Source: CAWINX01 sp963837585 (lineage in GTDB: Bacteria; Actinomycetota; Thermoleophilia; Solirubrobacterales; 70-9). Taken from it: a DNA stretch of 64,000 nucleotides. Numbering within the stretch: the stretch's first letter is position 1; every line of letters begins with the position of its first letter. The notes under the pieces were generated by a model. The model saw only the letters and a program-made list of their open reading frames with translations. It was not told where the DNA came from and did not search any database. The stretch spans positions 1 through 64,000 of the forward strand of contig CAWINX010000004.1 of the NCBI GenBank assembly GCA_963837585.1, written 5' to 3'. The position numbers were made by a program, and so were the translations under genes. Below, piece after piece: positions 29,646-38,026 of this stretch.

Positions 29646-30720
29646 ATGGGCAACAGGGGGTCAATCCCATTTGAGATTGCAGCGTTGTGGGGTGAGGGAG
29701 CTTCGTTAGAAGAGATCTCCGAGCGCTCTGGCGAGTCGCTCGCCGATGTAGCTTTGATGTTGGAGCGTGCGGGTGTTCAGGCAGCAAAGGGCAAGGCAGA
29801 CCGGGTAAGCGCACGGCGATCGTCCTCACGGCATTCTCAAGAGCGCGCCAAAGGGATGTATGAGCGCTATGCAAGCGGTGAGACCCTGCAGGAAGTTGGA
29901 GATTTCTATGGCGTCACACGGGAGCGCGTTCGTCAAATTCTCAGTGCAAGTGGGTTTTCGACAAAAGAAGCTCGCAAGCAGCGAGGCGATGTAAAACGGC
30001 GTGCGCGAGAAGCACGAGTCGTTGCTCGTCTTCGTGAAACGCGCAATATTCAAGCTGTTGCACGGGAATTTAATATGACAGTTGGGGAAGTGAGGAAACT
30101 AGCGGAAACGCTTGCGCCGGAAGCAAAAGAAGAAGTCAAGAATGGCAGTCGGGTGCCAAATGGATATTGGACTAAAGCACGAATACTCGACGCCATCCAG
30201 CGATGGGTTAAACAGTACGGAGCGCCTCCCCATGCTACCGACTGGAACATTGCAGCAATCCGAGCCAGGGGTTACGCTGAGCGGGAGGAGAGGTTTATCA
30301 ACGGGCTTTGGCCTGGTGTGAATACTGTTCGAACAAAATTCGGCAATTGGAACGATGCAATTGCCGAGGCAGGATGCGATCCCACTCCTGTCAGTAGTTA
30401 TGGGCGGCCGGGCGATGATCGGGAAACGGTCGCCGAGGGAATGCACCTTTACAGAAAGGGATTGTCGCTAAATCAGGCGGCGGCAAAGGTTGGCATTTCC
30501 TCTGCCACACCTGGAACGTCATCTTCGTGAGTCGGGCGACCCATTGCCATCAGACCGACGCGTTCAGGAAATTACGGAGTTTTTATTTGATAGGAATTGG
30601 ACGCCCGTCAGCACGGTCGCTAAACAAATACCGCATGGTGGACCTCCCGTGTACCGCACGGTGCGTGAAGGATGGATCTCTTTGAAGTACTTGATATCAG
30701 TGAACGCGGCCTTCATGTAA
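29646..30720 (+). CDS. Multi-HTH protein with homing-endonuclease-type repeat
   Basis: About 357 aa. An early HTH (LEEISERSGESLADVALML) is followed by a sigma-70 region 4-like HTH (LQEVGDFYGVTRERVRQIL, about 80-98). A third HTH covers about 135-155. Residues about 175-245 (YWTKARILDAIQRWVKQYG ... FGNWNDAIAEAG) resemble the repeat that accompanies homing endonucleases. A fourth HTH is near the C-terminus. No nuclease motif is visible. A one-base shift near 30510 moves the last 70 residues. Likely a DNA-binding specificity or regulatory factor of the island. Confidence 0.65.
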
Positions 30721-30732
30721 GACTTAAGCGTT

Positions 30733-30768
30733 CAGCCAGTATCTGCTTTCGGTGACCTCAGCCAGTAT
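30733..30768 (+). repeat. Short direct repeat CAGCCAGTAT
   Basis: Two copies of CAGCCAGTAT spaced 26 nt apart, just after the last island gene. They sit in a 100-base stretch without a gene at the island's right edge. Significance unknown. Confidence 0.3.
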
Positions 30769-30828
30769 GGAATGATCCGGATGGGTGCGCTGATTGGCGT
30801 CACGGTAGCTGAGCGTCTTGCGTCGAAG

Positions 30829-30869
30829 TCGCTCTTCACCGATACGGCCAAGCACCACGGCTCGGCCTG
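30829..30869 (+). pseudogene. Remnant of the SRPBCC gene 3' end
   Basis: Codes LFTDTAKHHGSA then stop, matching the end of the intact gene at 38027-38518 (LFTDTAKHYGAA). Nucleotide similarity continues past the stop into the next few bases. Only the last dozen or so codons remain. Confidence 0.65.
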
Positions 30870-30879
30870 AGTGTCCTCA

Positions 30880-30990
30880 GCCGTCAAGCGCCCGTCGAGC
30901 CAACTCCGTCGCGCTTACCCAAAAACGCCCCGGCAAGCACGTCAGCCGGGTAGTGGACTTCCGCGTGGACGCGATGGAGGTCGCCGGCAT
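30880..30990 (-). pseudogene. Remnant of the PAP2 phosphatase 3' end
   Basis: On the minus strand it reads RVHAEVHYPADVLAGAFLG, equivalent to RVHTGVHYPADVLAGAFIG near the C-terminus of the intact PAP2 gene at 33055-33612. The upstream catalytic motifs are gone. Forms the left part of a rearranged block. Confidence 0.7.
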
Positions 30991-31054
30991 CGACCGCGAA
31001 GGCTGAGGCAGAGTCCACGGCGCCTGATCGCAGCATGCGGTCTAGGGTGGCGCC

Positions 31055-31756
31055 ATGCGAAGGCTGTCGATAGCCGCCCTCATCGGCGCTTTGGTCACCG
31101 TCGGCGTCTGGGTGAGTCTCGGGGGCACCCCCGCAGAGGGGAGCGACTATGACTGCTCGGACTTCGCCACTCAGGCCGACGCTCAGCGCTACCTGTTGCC
31201 CGGTGACCCCTACCGCCTCGACGGCGATGGCGACGGCGTCGCCTGCGAATCGCTGCCCTGCCCTTGCTCGAAGGCGGCCGGCGGCGGATCGACACCGAAA
31301 GTTCCACCGGGCCGGCGGATCAAGGCGCGGGTGCTCCACGCCGTTGACGGCGACACGCTGGAGGTCCGCATCCGCGCCACCGGTGCCACCGTCGACGTGC
31401 GCCTGATCGGGGTCGACACCCCCGAGACTCACCGCCCCGACACCCCCATCGAATGCGGTGGGCCGAAGGCGTCGAGGTCGATGCACGGGCTCGCGGGCCG
31501 GCACCGCGTCACCCTGCTCACCGACCCGAGCCAGGACCGCTTCGATCGGTTCGGGCGCCTACTCGCCTACGCGATCCGCGGCCGGCGCGACCTCAACCGG
31601 GCGCAGGTCCGCCGTGGCTGGGCCAAGGTCTACGTGTACAGGGGCGTGCCGTTCCGGCGGGTGCGGGCCTACCGCCACGCCGCAACCAAGGCTCGCGCCG
31701 AGCATCGCGGTGTGTGGAGGCTCTGCAAAGGCGACTTCCACGACAGCGCCCGTTGA
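31055..31756 (+). CDS. Secreted thermonuclease-like protein, copy 1
   Basis: 233 aa. A signal peptide (about 1-29) is followed by an excalibur calcium-binding motif (DYDCSDF ... DLDGDGDGVACE-like loop, about 31-66). A staphylococcal nuclease fold (about 87-225) follows with VDGDTLEVRI, VRLIGVDTPE (catalytic Asp-Arg region) and DRFGRLLAY. Likely a calcium-dependent extracellular nuclease. Differs from copy 2 (34957-35661) by seven substitutions before the divergent last five residues. Confidence 0.88.
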   Translation: MRRLSIAALIGALVTVGVWVSLGGTPAEGSDYDCSDFATQADAQRYLLPGDPYRLDGDGDGVACESLPCPCSKAAGGGSTPKVPPGRRIKARVLHAVDGDTLEVRIRATGATVDVRLIGVDTPETHRPDTPIECGGPKASRSMHGLAGRHRVTLLTDPSQDRFDRFGRLLAYAIRGRRDLNRAQVRRGWAKVYVYRGVPFRRVRAYRHAATKARAEHRGVWRLCKGDFHDSAR

Positions 31757-31777
31757 GTGGACATTGAAAATTTCAGG

Positions 31778-31796
31778 TATTCCAAATTCTGGAATA
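31778..31796. promoter_or_regulatory. Palindromic operator of the toxin-antitoxin pair
   Basis: TATTCCAAATTCTGGAATA, 7-bp arms around 5 nt, directly before the ATG at 31801. The downstream product carries a winged helix, so autoregulation is likely. Confidence 0.5.
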
Positions 31797-31800
31797 TGGA

Positions 31801-32340
31801 ATGGCCAACGGCTATCCTCGTTTCATGTTTAAACCCCAGGACATCGTCGTTCTCCTGAAGCTGGTCGGCCAACCGCATGGTTGGACCTTTGAGCGGATCG
31901 CTTCTGAGCTCGACCTGAGCCCATCGGCTGTGCATCGGAGTCTCGAGCGTGCTGAGAAATCGGGGCTCTACAACTCAAAGCGCAGGGAGGTCAACCGGGC
32001 GGCCCTCTTGGAGTTTCTCCTCCACGGCGCGCGGTACGTCTTTCCGCCGATCCGACACGGAGAGTCGCGGGGAATTCCAACGGCTTGGGCAGCGCCGCCG
32101 CTGCGCGATCAGCTCGTGTCCTCTGGGACTAACCCCCCGGTGTGGCCGTTTGCCAAGGGCAAGACGCGGGGCATTGCGCTCGAGCCGCTGCATCCCGTCG
32201 TTCCAGAGGCGGCAAAGAGGGATCCCTCCCTTGGCGAACTCCTCGCATTGTTCGACGCGGTTCGAATTGGAAATGCCCGTGAACGCGGGCTGGCAGGCAA
32301 AGAACTCAGTCGCCGCCTCAAAGACCCCGTCTTGTCATGA
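31801..32340 (+). CDS. AbiEi-like winged-helix antitoxin
   Basis: 179 aa; MFKPQDIVVLLKL at 31825 is an alternative start. An N-terminal winged helix (FERIASELDLSPSAVHRSLE, about 28-50) precedes a C-terminal region of unknown fold. It overlaps the nucleotidyltransferase gene by 4 nt (ATGA). By analogy with AbiEi/AbiEii it would repress the operon and counter the toxin. The family link is by layout, not close similarity. Confidence 0.65.
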   Translation: MANGYPRFMFKPQDIVVLLKLVGQPHGWTFERIASELDLSPSAVHRSLERAEKSGLYNSKRREVNRAALLEFLLHGARYVFPPIRHGESRGIPTAWAAPPLRDQLVSSGTNPPVWPFAKGKTRGIALEPLHPVVPEAAKRDPSLGELLALFDAVRIGNARERGLAGKELSRRLKDPVLS

Positions 32341-33044
32341 ATCGAGAAAACCTCGTCATGCTCGAACGGGCCTTCGAGTATCTCGGGGCGCTTGCGGGCG
32401 ACGTTGTCTTCGTCGGCGGCGCCACAGTCGATCTCTGGATCACAGACGAAGCTGCCCCCGAGTTCCGATTGACGGAGGACATCGACGTCATTGTCGAAGT
32501 CTCGACGAGGCGCGAGTACTACCAACTCGAAGAGCGTCTGCGGGAAGCCGGCTTCCAAAACGACCAAGAGGGCGGGCTGATCTGCCGATTCCGATATCCC
32601 GACCCCCCGCTGGTCCTGGATGTGATGCCCACCGATGGCTCGATTCTCGGATTCTCAAGCGAGTGGCTACAGCGCGCCTTCCCCAATGCGGTGGACCACA
32701 GGCTGCCCGCCGGTCAAGTCATCAAGGCCATTCCACCGCCATATCTCCTGGCCGCAAAGCTGGAGGCGTTCAGTGCCCGGGGGAAGAATGACTTCTACGG
32801 CAGCAGGGATTTCGGAGACGTCGTGGTCTTGATCGATGGCCGCGAGGAGCTCCTCGATGAGATTGCCGAGTCTCCGGTTGAGCTGCGTCGGTACATCGCC
32901 GGGCGATTGAAGGAGCTTTCCAAGCATCCGGACTTCCATAGCGGGCTCGAGGGGGCATTACCACCGAGTCCGGAGACTTCGGATCGTGTGGGTCAGGTGA
33001 TTCGATCCCGGATGGATGAGCTCATTGCTTTCGGGGCCTCATAG
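32337..33044 (+). CDS. AbiEii-type nucleotidyltransferase toxin
   Basis: 235 aa. Nucleotidyltransferase-fold signature FVGGATVDLWI followed by TEDIDVIVEV (GG ... DxD metal site, about 21-58), then a helical C-terminal domain. AbiEii toxins transfer nucleotides to tRNA or other targets and give abortive phage defence. Coupled to the upstream winged-helix gene. Intact, and inserted between two copies of neighbouring genes. Confidence 0.78.
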   Translation: MNRENLVMLERAFEYLGALAGDVVFVGGATVDLWITDEAAPEFRLTEDIDVIVEVSTRREYYQLEERLREAGFQNDQEGGLICRFRYPDPPLVLDVMPTDGSILGFSSEWLQRAFPNAVDHRLPAGQVIKAIPPPYLLAAKLEAFSARGKNDFYGSRDFGDVVVLIDGREELLDEIAESPVELRRYIAGRLKELSKHPDFHSGLEGALPPSPETSDRVGQVIRSRMDELIAFGAS

Positions 33045-33054
33045 CGGACGCAGG

Positions 33055-33612
33055 TCACCGGCGCCGCTGCGGGTCACTCTCAAGCACACGCCGAGCCAAC
33101 TCCGCCGCGCTCACGCCGATGAACGCGCCGGCGAGCACGTCCGCGGGGTAGTGGACCCCCGTGTGGACGCGGGAGTAGCCGACCAGGGTCGCCAGGGCTC
33201 GCAGGGGGGCTGAGAGGGCCGGTTGGGCGGCGCCCGCCCCGGTGGCGAAGGCGAAGGCGGATGCGGTGTGGCCGGAGGGGAAGGAGGTGGTGCTCGGCAT
33301 CGGGACGTGGCGGCGGGCCAGCTCCTCGGTCTCCTGCCTCGTGGGGCGGCGGCGGGTGGTCAGCGGCTTGGCGACGAGGTTGGCGAAGGCTGAGGCCAGG
33401 CCGAGGGAGGCGAGGCCCCTGCGGGCCGCGCGCCGGCCGCCCGGGCCGCCGAGGAGCGCCAGGGCGGCGGCGGTCGCCAGCCAGAGCGCGCTGTGGTCGG
33501 CGGCTCGGGAGAGGCGGCGCATCGCTACGTCGAGCGTGGGCGTGCGGCCGGCGGCGATCGCTTCGTAGACGGCCGTGTCGATAGCCTTCGCTTCGTTGAG
33601 CCATTCGGCCAT
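33055..33612 (-). CDS. PAP2-family membrane phosphatase
   Basis: 185 aa from ATG 33612. The three PAP2 motifs are present: KPLTTRRRPTR, PSGHTAS and SRVHTGVHYPAD (catalytic His residues in the last two). About five TM helices. Such enzymes dephosphorylate phosphatidate or polyprenyl pyrophosphate at the membrane. It diverges from a lipid kinase gene with only 12 nt between the start codons. Confidence 0.87.
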   Translation of the reverse strand: MAEWLNEAKAIDTAVYEAIAAGRTPTLDVAMRRLSRAADHSALWLATAAALALLGGPGGRRAARRGLASLGLASAFANLVAKPLTTRRRPTRQETEELARRHVPMPSTTSFPSGHTASAFAFATGAGAAQPALSAPLRALATLVGYSRVHTGVHYPADVLAGAFIGVSAAELARRVLESDPQRRR

Positions 33613-33624
33613 CGAGCGGATGAT

Positions 33625-34885
33625 ATGAGTCGCCGCCTGGGGGCGATCGCGGCGATCCTGGGGGGCGGGATCGCACTGGGCGTGTCGGCTTACGTCTTCG
33701 CCGCCCACTTCCCCAGCGGCATCGTCGTTCTCGTCTGCGTCGCCGTCGCCCTGGCGGTGGCCTGGTACGGCCTCCTGCGACGAGGCGCGCCGCGGCTGGC
33801 GGCGGGAGCGCTGGCGCTGGTCCTCCTCGGCGCCGCCGTCGCCGTGATGGCGGCCAACGGCGGCGTCTCTGCCCCTGGCGCTGGTGGTCGCCGCCTTCGC
33901 CGTGGCGGTGGCCGGCGCCCGCGTCGCCTTCCGCCCGGCCCACGCGCTGCCCCCGGCGCCGGCTCCGGCCCACCCGGTCCTCTTCGTCAACCCGCGCTCG
34001 GGCGGGGGGAAGGCGGCCAAGGCCGGCCTGGTGGAGGAGGCCCGCGCCCGCGGCATCGAGGCGGTCGAGATGGCGCCCGGGGACGACCTGGAGCAGCTCG
34101 CGCGGGCCGCGGTGCAGCGCGGCGCCGACGCCCTGGCGATGGCCGGCGGCGACGGGTCCCAGGCCGTGGTCGCGACGATCGCCGCCGAGCACGACCTTCC
34201 CTACGCCTGCATCCCCTCCGGGACCCGCAACCACTTCGCCCTCGACCTGGGGGTCGACCGCAACGACGTGGTCGGGGCGCTCGAGGCCCTCACCGACGGG
34301 GGCGAGCGCCGCGTCGACCTGGGCGAGGTCAACGGGCGCGTCTTCGTCAACAACGTCTCCCTCGGCGTCTACGCCGAGGCGGTCAGCCACGAGGAGTACC
34401 GGGGGGCGAAGCTGCGGACCCTGCTGGACACGCTGGCCGACACCCTGGGGCCCGGCGGCGGGGGCACGGAGCTGCGCTGGCGCGACCCCGACGGCGTGCA
34501 GCAGCGCAGCAGCGCCCTGGTCCTGGTCTCCAACAACCCGTACCGGCTGGGGCCCACCCTCGGCTCGGGGACCAGGCCGAGCCTGGAGCGCGGCGTCCTC
34601 GGCGTGGTCGACTTCCGCCCCCCGGCCGCGGGCTCGGCGGCGACCGGCGCCCGCGAGCTCGTCGCCGAGACGCTGGAGGTCGAGGCCGACGGGCCGGTGC
34701 CGACCGGCGTCGACGGCGAGTCGCTGCTGCTCGACCCGCCCCTGCGGTTCCGGGTCCGCCCGGGCGCCCTCAGGGTGCGGATCGCGCGCAGCCATCCCGG
34801 CGCGTCGCCCTCGGCCGCGACCCCCGGCGGCCCGCTCGCCGTCGTCCGGGAGCTCTTCCGCGTCGCCGGGCGTCCCCCGGCCTGA
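33625..34885 (+). CDS. Diacylglycerol/lipid kinase with N-terminal TM region
   Basis: About 420 aa. Four hydrophobic segments (33640-33930) precede a DAGK catalytic domain: VLFVNPRSGGGKA, AMAGGDGSQAVV (nucleotide-binding GGDG) and PSGTRNHFALDLG. One extra base near 33868 separates the TM part from the kinase. Phosphorylates diacylglycerol or a related lipid; the divergent PAP2 enzyme would do the reverse, suggesting a lipid-phosphate cycle. Confidence 0.82.
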
Positions 34886-34956
34886 CTGAGAGGCGAGGCA
34901 GAGTCCACGGCGCCTGATTCGGCGGCTGATCGCAGCATGCGGTCTAGGGTGGCGTC

Positions 34957-35661
34957 ATGCGAAGGCTGTCGATAGCCGCCCTCGTCGGCGCCTTGGTCAC
35001 CGTCGGCGTCTGGGTGAGTCTCGGGGGCACCCCCGCAGAGGGGAGCGACTATGACTGCTCGGACTTCGCCACGCAGGCCGACGCTCAGCGCTACCTGCTG
35101 CCCGGTGACCCCTATCGCCTCGACGGCGATGGCGACGGCGTCGCCTGCGAATCGCTGCCCTGCCCTTGCTCGAAGGCGGCCGGCGGCGGATCGACACCGA
35201 AGGTTCCGTCGGGCCGGCGGATCAAGGCGCGGGTGCTCCACGCCGTTGACGGCGACACGCTGGAGGTCCGCATCCGCGCCACCGGTGCCACCGTCGACGT
35301 GCGCCTGATCGGGATCGACACCCCCGAGACTCACCGCCCCGACACCCCCATCGAATGCGGTGGGCCGAAGGCGTCGAGGTCGATGCACGGGCTCGCGGGC
35401 CGGCACCGCGTCACCCTGCTCACCGACCCGAGCCAGGACCGCTTCGACCGCTACGGGCGCCTACTCGCCTACGCGATCCGCGGCCGGCGCGACCTCAACC
35501 GGGCGCAGGTCCGCCGCGGCTGGGCCAAGGTCAACGTGTACAGGGGCGTGCCGTTCCGGCGGGTGCGGGCCTACCGCCACGCCGCAGCCAAGGCTCGCGC
35601 CGAGCATCGCGGTGTGTGGAGGCTCTGCGAAGGCGACTTCCACACGCCGCAGGGGACCTAG
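34957..35661 (+). CDS. Secreted thermonuclease-like protein, copy 2
   Basis: 234 aa; same architecture as copy 1 (signal peptide, excalibur loop, SNase fold with VDGDTLEVRI and VRLIGIDTPE). The duplication extends about 60 nt upstream of the ATG. This copy keeps 12 nt (around 34918-34930) that copy 1 lacks, lost between two similar CGGCG-CTGAT repeats. It ends convergently with glutamate decarboxylase, overlapping it by 4 nt. Confidence 0.88.
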   Translation: MRRLSIAALVGALVTVGVWVSLGGTPAEGSDYDCSDFATQADAQRYLLPGDPYRLDGDGDGVACESLPCPCSKAAGGGSTPKVPSGRRIKARVLHAVDGDTLEVRIRATGATVDVRLIGIDTPETHRPDTPIECGGPKASRSMHGLAGRHRVTLLTDPSQDRFDRYGRLLAYAIRGRRDLNRAQVRRGWAKVNVYRGVPFRRVRAYRHAAAKARAEHRGVWRLCEGDFHTPQGT

Positions 35662-37049
35662 TAACCCGTCCCCGTCTTGACCTGCCGCCGCTCGGACTCG
35701 TGGGCGCCGCCCTTTTTCTCCAGCGTCGCGCAGGCCTGGCCGATGTCGTCGGCTAGGGCTTCGATCTGGCCTCGGCTGAAGGTTTCCTTGACCAGGGCGC
35801 GGAGGACTTTGACCTTTTCCGCGTTGGGGGGAAGGGTGTAGGCGGGGACCATCCAGCCGCGCTCGGCGGAGAGCTGCCAGGCGATGTCGAACTCGTCGTA
35901 GGGCTTCTCTTCGGCCAGGCGGAAGGCGACCAGGGGCAGCTGCTCCTCGTCGGGGCCGATCAGCTCGAAGTCGCCGGAGGCGCTGAGCAGCTCGGCGAGC
36001 TTCTCCGCGTTGTTCTGCATCATCCCGATTACGTACCTGTAGCCGGTCCGGCCGTAGCGAATCAGGTTGTAGTACTGGGCCAGGACCATCGCCGAGCCGG
36101 TGGAGAAGTTGAGGGTGAAGGTGGCGTCGACCTTGCCGAGGTAGTTCTCCTCGAAGACGAGGTCCTTGGCGAGGTCGTCGGTCTCGCGGAAGACCAGCCA
36201 GCCCACCCCCGGGTAGACGAGCCCGAACTTGTGCCCGGAGACGTTGATCGAGCGCACCTGCTCAAGGCGGAAGTCCCACTCCGAGTCCGGGTAGAGGAAG
36301 GGCCAGACGAAGCCGCCGCTGGCGGCGTCGACGTGCAGGGGGATGTCGAGCTCCTTCTCGTTCTTGAGGTCGACGAGCAGCTTGTTGATCCCGACGATGT
36401 CGTCGCGGTGGCCGGTGAAGGTGGTGCCGAGCACGGCGGCGACGCCGATCGTGTTCTCGTCGAGATGAGGCGCGACGTCCTCGGGCCCGATCGTGTATTT
36501 GCCCTCCTGGAGGGGGACGATCCGCGGCTCGACGTCGAAGTAGCGGCAGAACTTCTCCCAGACGACGTGGACGTCGCCGCCGAAGACCAGGTTGGGCGAG
36601 TCGACCGGCCGGCCCGCCGCCTTCATCCGCTCGCGCCACTTCCACTTCAGCGAGAGGGCGCCGAGCATGATCGCCTCCGAGGAGCCCTGGGTGCGCGCCC
36701 CGGTCGTCTCGCCGGGCGCGTGGAAGAGGTCCGCCAGCATGCGGATGCAGCGCTGCTCGATCTCGGCGGTGCGGGGGTACTCGGCGTGGTCGATGAAGTT
36801 GCGATGCAGGTTCTCGGCGATGATCTTCTGCGCCTCGGGCTCCATCCAGGTGGTGACGAAGCTGGCGAGGTTGTGCGCCGGGCGCCCCTCGAGGAAGAGC
36901 TCCTCGCCGACCAGCCGCATCGCGTCCTGGGCGGTCATCCCGTCCTCGGGGAAGTTCGTCGCCGGCACCTCTTCGGTGAGGAACCTGTTGCCGAACAGGC
37001 TCTCCGACGCGGCCTTCTCGGACTCCGGGATGTCGGGCGAGCCCTTCAC
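35658..37049 (-). CDS. gadB: Glutamate decarboxylase
   Basis: 463 aa, intact. PLP-dependent group II decarboxylase. The PLP lysine sits in INVSGHKFGLVYPG, with cofactor contacts in HVDAASGGF and QGSSEAIMLG. Converts glutamate to GABA and CO2, consuming a proton (acid resistance) or feeding GABA metabolism. No antiporter gene is adjacent. Confidence 0.93.
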   Translation of the reverse strand: MKGSPDIPESEKAASESLFGNRFLTEEVPATNFPEDGMTAQDAMRLVGEELFLEGRPAHNLASFVTTWMEPEAQKIIAENLHRNFIDHAEYPRTAEIEQRCIRMLADLFHAPGETTGARTQGSSEAIMLGALSLKWKWRERMKAAGRPVDSPNLVFGGDVHVVWEKFCRYFDVEPRIVPLQEGKYTIGPEDVAPHLDENTIGVAAVLGTTFTGHRDDIVGINKLLVDLKNEKELDIPLHVDAASGGFVWPFLYPDSEWDFRLEQVRSINVSGHKFGLVYPGVGWLVFRETDDLAKDLVFEENYLGKVDATFTLNFSTGSAMVLAQYYNLIRYGRTGYRYVIGMMQNNAEKLAELLSASGDFELIGPDEEQLPLVAFRLAEEKPYDEFDIAWQLSAERGWMVPAYTLPPNAEKVKVLRALVKETFSRGQIEALADDIGQACATLEKKGGAHESERRQVKTGTGY

Positions 37050-37098
37050 GCAGGCGAGGCTAGCGCGAATCGGCGGCTCGCATGCTCCAGTCCGGTGA

Positions 37099-37956
37099 TT
37101 AACCGAGGTGCCGGCGCAGGAAGTCGAGCTGGTCGGCGACCAGGGCCTCGTGCTGCGGGCCGTCGTAGACGTCGAAGTGGTCGACGCCGGGGTAGGTGCG
37201 CAGCTCGCCGAGTGGGGCGCGGCGGGCGGCGGCGATCGCCGGGCCGGGCCTGGCGACGCGATCGGCCTCGCCGACGCAGACCAGCCAAGGGCAGTGCAGC
37301 TTGGCGGCGTGGCGGGCCGGGCGGTAGGGGCGGCCGAGCAGCCAGCGGGAGGAGACGCGGTTGCGCCAGCGCGAGTCCTCTCCGATCGCGACGACGTGGC
37401 GCCAGCCGACTTCCCCGCCGGGGGCGTTGATGAAGGCCGCCTCGCTCGGCTGGCCGACCGCCGGAACGTGACGGCCGCGCGCCGCCGCGAGCAGCATTTG
37501 CGCGGTGACCCGGAGCGGCGCCCGGTGCGCCTGGCGGACGATGTCGATGAACGGCACCTGGCTGATCGCCGCGGCCACCCGCGGGTCGTCGGCTGCCGCG
37601 GCGAGCGCGTTGCCGCCTCCCATCGAGGACCCGAAGGTCGCCACTCGGTCGGGGTCGACCTCCGGCAGCGAGCGGGCGAAGGCGATCGCCGCGCGCCAGT
37701 CGTCCAGCTGCCGCGCCGGGTGGAAGAGGTCCGGCTCGCCGTCGCTGTCGCCGAAGCCGCGGTGGTCGAAGACGAGGGCGGCGAACCCGGCCTCGGCGAA
37801 GCGCTCCGCGAACGCCCCCAACCTGTCGCGGCGCGTCCCGGAGAGGCCGTGGGCGATGACGACGATCGGCGCCGGGCCCTCGGCGCTCGCGGCCGGGTAG
37901 AGCCAGGCCGCGCAGGCGTCGGCGCCCGAGGGGAAGGTCAGGTCTCGGCGGTCCAT
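37099..37956 (-). CDS. Alpha/beta hydrolase
   Basis: 285 aa from ATG 37956. IVVIAHGLSGTRRDR provides the oxyanion region, TFGSSMGGGNAL the nucleophilic Ser, and GVDHFDVYDG the catalytic His. Resembles dienelactone hydrolase/FrsA-type esterases. Substrate unknown. The start codon is 70 nt from the divergent SRPBCC gene. Confidence 0.85.
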   Translation of the reverse strand: MDRRDLTFPSGADACAAWLYPAASAEGPAPIVVIAHGLSGTRRDRLGAFAERFAEAGFAALVFDHRGFGDSDGEPDLFHPARQLDDWRAAIAFARSLPEVDPDRVATFGSSMGGGNALAAAADDPRVAAAISQVPFIDIVRQAHRAPLRVTAQMLLAAARGRHVPAVGQPSEAAFINAPGGEVGWRHVVAIGEDSRWRNRVSSRWLLGRPYRPARHAAKLHCPWLVCVGEADRVARPGPAIAAARRAPLGELRTYPGVDHFDVYDGPQHEALVADQLDFLRRHLG

Positions 37957-38026
37957 GGTGAGTAAACGGGCGGGGACGTCCCGGCGTGAGAAAGAACTTT
38001 TCAGCGCTGGCCTTAGGATCCCAACC

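Noticed and set aside
24568..30720. Calling the island a decayed, non-functional remnant because of its frameshifts
   Set aside because: Essential genes elsewhere in the window carry the same kind and density of single-base shifts, and island motifs are otherwise complete.
24351..30870. Flanking att repeats or integrase for the island
   Set aside because: No tyrosine or serine integrase is encoded in the island and I could not find a second copy of the tRNA 3' end near 30.7 kb, so the integration mechanism stays unassigned.
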